DNA of 64,000 nt from Diplosphaera chodatii (Eukaryota; Chlorophyta; Trebouxiophyceae; Prasiolales; Stichococcaceae), in assembly GCA_032358165.1 (NCBI GenBank), contig JAALGY010000038.1, forward strand, positions 2,046,001-2,110,000, given 5' to 3'. The translations under genes and the position numbers were made by a program. This document shows positions 58,848 through 64,000 of the stretch, piece after piece. The notes under the pieces were generated by a model. That model had not been told where the DNA came from. It made no database searches and saw nothing but the letters and a program-made list of their open reading frames with translations. Within the stretch, counting starts at the first letter, position 1. Every line of letters begins with the position of its first letter.

Positions 58848-61651
58848 CTAGCCAAGCATCTGCTGCTTCGAGAAGGTGGCCGTCTTTGCCGTCGTCTGCG
58901 TCGGCGTATCGTATCCACCATCAGGAATGACAGTTGGCTTGTTGACACAGAAGTCATCCCCGCAGTCGTCGCTGTTGCCAGTGCAGAGTTCTTCGGCGTC
59001 GCAGACGCCCTTTGATGCGCGGCAGACCTGCAGCATCACAGAAACCTTTTCACATCGACCCTGGGATATTTGTGCCCTGCATCTCACATGCGTGACGCCT
59101 GGTGCTGCGCCTTTCCCAACACAATTGGCTGCTGTAAACCTCCGCACCGCTGACCTGGTTATCTGACGCTTGGTAACGCTGCAGGGGGGGGCAGTCAGGC
59201 GTGCCATTGCAGTATGAGTCCTTGACGCAGGCCCCGGTGCTTGCTCCGCACCGCTGCAAGAAAGGCGACTCACGCGTCAAGGGAAGGTAGGTCCGACCAT
59301 ATCATGCAGCAAGGACTATAAATTGGACATGCACGAGGTTTGCACGGAGGTGCGTGCTACATCCCTTACTTCGGTGTTGGGCTTGAATTTGGCCTGGCAG
59401 ACATGGCTGGCATCGCAGGTGCTGGCCAGGTCGCAGACTCCGGTTGAATCAGCGCACGGCTGCATAGCATGCAGCCCATCCAGTTGCAAGTAAACAGCCA
59501 CACACAGCCACGTGCAGCAAAGCTGTGCATGTAGGCTAGCACGACCGAGTCCCGCCACTGCTGAGCTGCCATGCCAGCAGGCAAATTGCAATGGAAGCGT
59601 ACACACGGTGAGAAACTCACCGTGCCGACATCCTGGAATTTGTTGTCAGGGCATGCAGGCGAATCACCGTCGCACGTTTCGGCAACATCACACTTGTCAA
59701 CGGCCGCACGGCAAGTCTGCACACCATACACCGTGATCATGAGTACAGCAACAGACCCAGCCCGTCTCTGGCAGCTGGACGACAGGCTGAGCGAGCTTGC
59801 TATGTGTCACTGCAGGGCGTCAGCAGCGGAGGCGCAGACAGAGGCTTACCTTCTCGGTCCCATACTTCTTGTCAGGAGGGCACTGGGCGCCGGTGCCGTC
59901 ACATACCTCCGGTGGGTCGCAAAAGCCCTGGGTGTCACGGCAGATCTGCACATGCAGAGCAACCTGTCTGGAGGCACTTGCATGTGTTAAGCGCAATCTA
60001 TCAACATAACATTGGACAGGCAGCCATGATTTGGTCGCCTGCAGCACTGCAGCCGGTGTCTCGGCATGCTCTACAGGTGCAACAGCCCTGACGCTTCTGT
60101 CTATGCCAACCTGCTGTGTGTCACAGGGTGCTCTTGCAGTCGACCGTGCTGGCTGGCAGGTAGGTAGGTGTGGGGCTGTTCAAACTCACCGAGCCGGTGT
60201 CGAAGGATGGTGGGCACGCTGTCGTCTTGCCATCACAGAAGGTGTTCTTCTCGCAGCCGTTCTTTTCGGGGGTGTTGACCGCTGTGCGGCAGACCTGCAC
60301 ATGAGATGCAAAGTTGACCTTGTTTCGCTACCCTACTTTGACAGATTGTATTTCACAAGCACCTGCCAAGCAGTCAAACTCGGCATTCATTTTGCTCAGC
60401 TGCAGCAGCATGAGCAGATCCAAGCAGCATGCCATGTGGCAGCAAACGAACACTGTGCGGATGCTCACGTACGAGAAGGGACAACGAGGCAATACTGCTG
60501 GGCCACTCACGAAGCTTGTGTCGGTCTTGAGCGGGTTGGTAGCAGGGCACAGCGGGTCCGTGTTGGAGCACACTGCATCGTTCTCACAGACGCCGTCGCG
60601 CCGGGCCCGGCACACTTGTTTGTTGGCGACCAGTGTGTCGCAGGCGGGCAGCTGCAAACAGGCAGGACATGGTGCAGTGTTCGATGTTGACCGTCTACAC
60701 TGTTGGACAGCTGTGTGAGCAAGAGCATTGCCCAGCGCATGGGAGTCCAACCGACCAAGGCTGCATGGGTGTGGCATGGTCAGCGTACAGTGGCAGACGC
60801 TGCAGGGTTAGGACTAGCATTGTGTTGCGACAAAAGAGCAGTGCCGGCTGTAACCAGATGGGGGAGGTGGGTGGACGTCCCCGCATCGCACCTCATACCG
60901 GAAGCGGCATGTGTCGCACTTCTTGGCGGTCCCCGGGGCGCGGCAGCCGGCCGGCGGGTTCTTCTGTGTGCCCGTGACGGTCGAACCCGAAGCGCTGCTG
61001 GTGGATGGCGTGCCCTTGGCGAAGATGAGCACCGCCTGGCCGCACTTCAGCTGCACGTCCACGATGGCGGTGCTGTTGAGGTAGTCGACCTCGCCGCCCG
61101 TCGCTGATGGCCCGTAGCGCGTGCACTCGCCCGTGGCGGCAGGAGCCACGACAGCCACGTACGCCAGCAGGGAGCGGTCGACGAAGCAGTTCTTGACGGT
61201 CACGGTGAACGTGCCGGTTGTCCTGCAGCTTGATGAGCCGGGGCGCGAGGGGTACTCGATGAAGTTGCACCCCGGCACCAGCAGATCAGCGCAGGTGCCT
61301 GCGCCGCAGCCCGAGGCCGGGGTGGTCCCCGTGTCCCCCTGCAGGACAGCGCAGAGTCATCACGCAACATGCAGTGCAGGGAGTCGTCCCCTGACAGGCA
61401 CCAGGACACCCCCATGCGAGCAACTGGCAGAGCATGGACAACGAGGGCAGGCAGCAGGTGAAGTAGCATCTGCTGGCACAATGGCAGACTGGCCACGCAA
61501 ACCGTTCACATGCAGATTATAGCTGCATGTGTCTGGAGTGTGTCTGAGAGCTGATCAAGCACTGCGAAAAACAGCGATGCACCCACCTGCAGCAGGTTGC
61601 GCCCTTCCTTCCGGGACGCCGCACCTTCCAGCGGCCACGCGGCATTGCTTC
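58848..61651 (-). CDS. Secreted-type cysteine-rich protein with disintegrin-like modules (gene B, paralogue of A; 5' end missing)
   Basis: The organisation matches gene A exon by exon. The first resolved exon (61651-about 61588; SNAAWPLEGAASRKEGRNLLQ) starts in the same phase as A's. The N-terminal domain exon (about 61.34-60.89 kb) has [36 protein letters not shown] and CDTCRFRYEVRC. A linker exon (about 60.65-60.51 kb) has QVCRARRDGVCENDAVC. Modules are at 60294-60190 (105 nt), 59945-59850 (96 nt), 59716-59621 (96 nt) and 59459-59370 (90 nt). Then comes a divergent CGASTGACVKDSYC module, and the final module (VCRASKGVCDAEELC) ends KQQMLG with TAG at 58848. B has fewer 96-nt modules than A, so modules were gained in A or lost in B. 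The signal-peptide exon was not found. Role unknown. Confidence 0.76.
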
Positions 61652-62706
61652 CTGCACACGATGCGCAGCAGGATCAGCACACTGCGTGAGGTCGTTTCGG
61701 GGAGAGATAGCGTCTGCAGTCACATCGCATCGATTGCTTGAGACCTCCCACCCCAGCTGTGTACATGCGGGTGCCCCACGGCATGGCGCACTGCAGGCAA
61801 GCAGATGCTAAGCGCGCATCTTGACAACACTGCAACAGCGCCAAGCAGTTCGTGCGTGTGGCCTTGACGAGGGAAAAAGACTTTTTAGTGCGACATGCGC
61901 CCAACAGGAGCTGCTGATGCAGGTCCCCCGAGCCAGATCTGGGCCAGCTGCCCATTCTCGGATGAGGCAGGCAGGCACAACGACAGTGTGCGAGGCACAG
62001 ATGGCCAAACTGGCCGGCACTGAGCTGCCTCTACCCGCGGCGCAGCTCGGCCTCAACATCTCTCTGGAGGGCCTTCAGGGTCGCAGATGGTGCTGGCTTG
62101 AAGCCGCAAAAGGGGCAGGTCTGCGAGTGCAGCGATCGGGACCAGGTAGGGAGCTAAACAGCCCAGCCCCGAAGCGTCACGGTATCCGCACATACCCACG
62201 TCACGCTCTGCGCGTAGCGGCTGTACACCCCCCACTATGATCATTTTAAGACGAGCAACAGCGTTTGTTATCTCGCTGCGCGCACTCGTGCGCTCACGCC
62301 CATATGATGATACGTGGCCATTGATCGACACCCAAACCACATACATGCCGCTGGCTCCATCTCAGCTGCCAGCGGTCTAACCTTCCTGTACACGCTACAT
62401 GTAGGCGGGTGATCTATACCAGGTGCAGCTATCATGGGCCGGCAAACGTCAGACTCGCTATGTAGATACATGGGGCAGCTACCAGCTCGGGATGCCAGCT
62501 CTTGCAACGCGGAAGGACGCACCGATCTCTTATACACCAAAAGGCATAAATCATGTGATCAGTGTGAACTGCATCAATGGGCGTCTCACAGATCGGTCGC
62601 GCAGCGCGTGATGAGGCAGGTGCTTAGATCGCTTCAGAACCCGCTGGCGGGGACAGTCACGCCAGTGGCAACGTCTCTCATAGCGAGTGGATGATTATGT
62701 GAAGGT
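61652..62706. other. Region upstream of gene B; no confident gene
   Basis: This should contain the promoter and leader exon of gene B. A + frame at 61821-62240 and another at 62434-62694 have some protein-like stretches (AAQLGLNISLEGLQ, AQRVMRQVLRSLQNP) but do not join into a convincing model. Confidence 0.3.
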
Positions 62707-63018
62707 ATGACGCTGGACGAAACGTGTCGGGGTGGCAGCGTGGCAACAAGCGCGGTTGATGTGGTCCCACAAGTGTCGGACGAGCTGCGGTATCTGCGGA
62801 AAACTGCCGGAAGAAACAGCACGAGTGACCCGACCGCCGTTCAGACCCTCAGAATCATGCGTGAGATGGATATCAAAGGCTTTGAAGGCGCTTTTGAGCT
62901 GAACAACATGCGCGCACCTCCCAAGAAGGCCAGCAGGTACAGGAAGCACAGGAGCGCGGCCATGGTGCAACCGCCGGCCGCCGCTTTGAAGGCTGAAAGC
63001 TTGCTTGAGGAGCTGTAG
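62707..63018 (+). CDS. Possible small protein or terminal exon, unrecognised
   Basis: A 103-codon frame (MTLDETCRGGSVATS) contains VVPQVSDELRYLRKT, TLRIMREMDIKGFEGAFEL and a basic KKASRYRKHR stretch, ending LLEEL. Composition on + looks coding. It may be the last exon of a gene that starts further left. No family was recognised. Confidence 0.35.
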   Translation: MTLDETCRGGSVATSAVDVVPQVSDELRYLRKTAGRNSTSDPTAVQTLRIMREMDIKGFEGAFELNNMRAPPKKASRYRKHRSAAMVQPPAAALKAESLLEEL

Positions 63019-63753
63019 TGCACGTGTTGGATGTCTCACCGGGCACTGGATGAGAACAGGTTGTGGCCGCTTGGTAGCCGCGCAGGCGCGTGTGTCTTGT
63101 CGGAACGCGAAGTCTAAGACAGCACTGCGAGTCCGACCCTGCCGACCTTCAGTCGGGCACCCCTTTCGGCACTGACCGGCCAGCCGAACAGCCTGGCCCC
63201 ACCATAGCAGGTGCCCCATATGGCCTGTTGGGGTGGCCATGCGCAGCACAGCCAATGCAATCGTGGTGCACGATGCCTGGTCAGACGTGCCTGATGTACC
63301 GCATATGTATGTGTGTCATCAAATCGGCACTGGTTCGAAAGGCCAGTATTGGAACTCAAGCATTGCATCAAGCGCAGCATCCGCAGCATGCATTTGATAG
63401 CGCTACAACAACGAGCTTGACTCTGTCGACACCTTGCAAGGCCGCTGAGTCAAGAAACACCTGATGCTAGACTTGGTCGATGTTGAACGAACCATCGCAG
63501 TCGGCAGGAGCCAGCACGTTTCTGGCAGCAGGCCTACAGTTACGACATGGCCGCCTCCCAGCTGCCTCTCAAAACTTTGCGTGTTGGTGATGCGCCAAGA
63601 TTGACATGAAAAGGCTCCGACACCACAGCTGTCTCCGCACTGCTGTGCTCACGCAGCGCCCTGCAGGGCAGCAGTGCGTCCTCCCCGGGTGCATGCTGCT
63701 GTGCAGCGGCACAAAACCTTGAACCTCCCTCACCAGCTGAACCCCCTAAACCC
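63019..63753. other. Intergenic stretch with no gene seen
   Basis: 735 bp with only short frames of unconvincing composition. It lies before the 3' end of the MLRQ/B12D-like gene. Confidence 0.4.
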
Positions 63754-64000
63754 TCACAGCTTTGCCGCCGCCTCCTCCTGCCGCTGCTCCATGTTCTTCC
63801 ACGAGTCGGGCTTGCCGTGGATATGGCCAAAGTTGCGGAGCAGGCCAGAGGTGCCATACGAATCCGACTGCCGCTTCATAGCCTCGCCGTACGCGTCATC
63901 ATAGTCTTGCCGCCGGTCCTTGCGGATGTAGATGGCGGGGTTGGTCATCAGGTTGCGCGTGATGGAGTAGCCGCATATGCCGACCGCCAGGCCAATCGCC
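63754..64000 (-). CDS. MLRQ/B12D-like mitochondrial small membrane protein (cut by the window edge)
   Basis: The frame is open to the window edge and ends EEAAAKL with TGA at 63754-63756. It shows a short membrane segment (AIGLAVGICGYSITRNL), then MTNPAIYIRKDRR. This GYxxxRxLxxNPxxxxxK arrangement is typical of the MLRQ (NDUFA4)/B12D family of small mitochondrial inner-membrane proteins. The hydrophilic tail (YDDAYGEAMKRQSDS, FGHIHGKPDSW) is longer than in animal NDUFA4. The N-terminus lies beyond the window. Family assignment rests on a short motif. Confidence 0.55.
   Translation of the reverse strand, partial: AIGLAVGICGYSITRNLMTNPAIYIRKDRRQDYDDAYGEAMKRQSDSYGTSGLLRNFGHIHGKPDSWKNMEQRQEEAAAKL

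Overview
The window is nuclear DNA from a green alga, most likely a GC-rich trebouxiophycean-type chlorophyte. This is inferred from gene content and intron style; I cannot name the species. Nearly every gene is cut into short exons by 100-300 nt introns that start GTGAG/GTGCG and end in TGCAG. Several proteins carry chloroplast, thylakoid-lumen or mitochondrial leaders, and chlorophyllase, a lumenal FKBP and a small thylakoid membrane protein are present. No operons, CRISPR arrays, rRNA, tRNA or intact mobile elements were seen. Gene models were built by hand from exon reading frames and splice-site phase. Exon coordinates given in the text were checked for frame across junctions unless marked uncertain.

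Layout, left to right: the last exon of an unknown + gene (150-275); a lumen-targeted SAM methyltransferase (-, 458-2148); an HtrA/Deg protease (+, 2832-5622); a three-RRM, Q-rich RNA-binding protein (-, 6698-13133); a Nudix hydrolase (+, 13873-14998); a 10 kb gene joining about 18 ankyrin repeats to a Q/P-rich tail (-, 15550-25728); the catalytic subunit of tRNA m1A58 methyltransferase (+, 26521-28017); a small thylakoid membrane protein (-, 28437-29227); chlorophyllase (+, 29504-31579); a V-ATPase accessory Ac45/BIG1-like membrane protein (-, 31902-33522); a lumenal FKBP (+, 33932-35553); an alpha/beta hydrolase with a plastid-like leader (-, 36134-38608); an unrecognised + gene (38788-about 40660); an intronless Rossmann SDR protein (-, 40781-41773); a doubtful small + gene; and a long coiled-coil gene (+, 42961-50780).

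The most unusual part is 51.4-61.7 kb. Two tandem paralogues on the minus strand (A 51405-55169, B 58848-61651) encode secreted-looking cysteine-rich proteins. Each has a conserved N-terminal domain followed by a string of disintegrin-like modules, one module per exon. In gene A seven consecutive module exons are each exactly 96 nt, with phase 0 at both ends. The window ends with a partial mitochondrial MLRQ/B12D-like protein (-, 63754 to the edge).

From 458 to about 50.8 kb the genes alternate strand almost without exception, so most are divergent pairs sharing a 180-790 bp upstream region. Several of the genes act in or around the plastid (methyltransferase, thylakoid protein, chlorophyllase, FKBP, probably the hydrolase). 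I see no evidence that they form one pathway.
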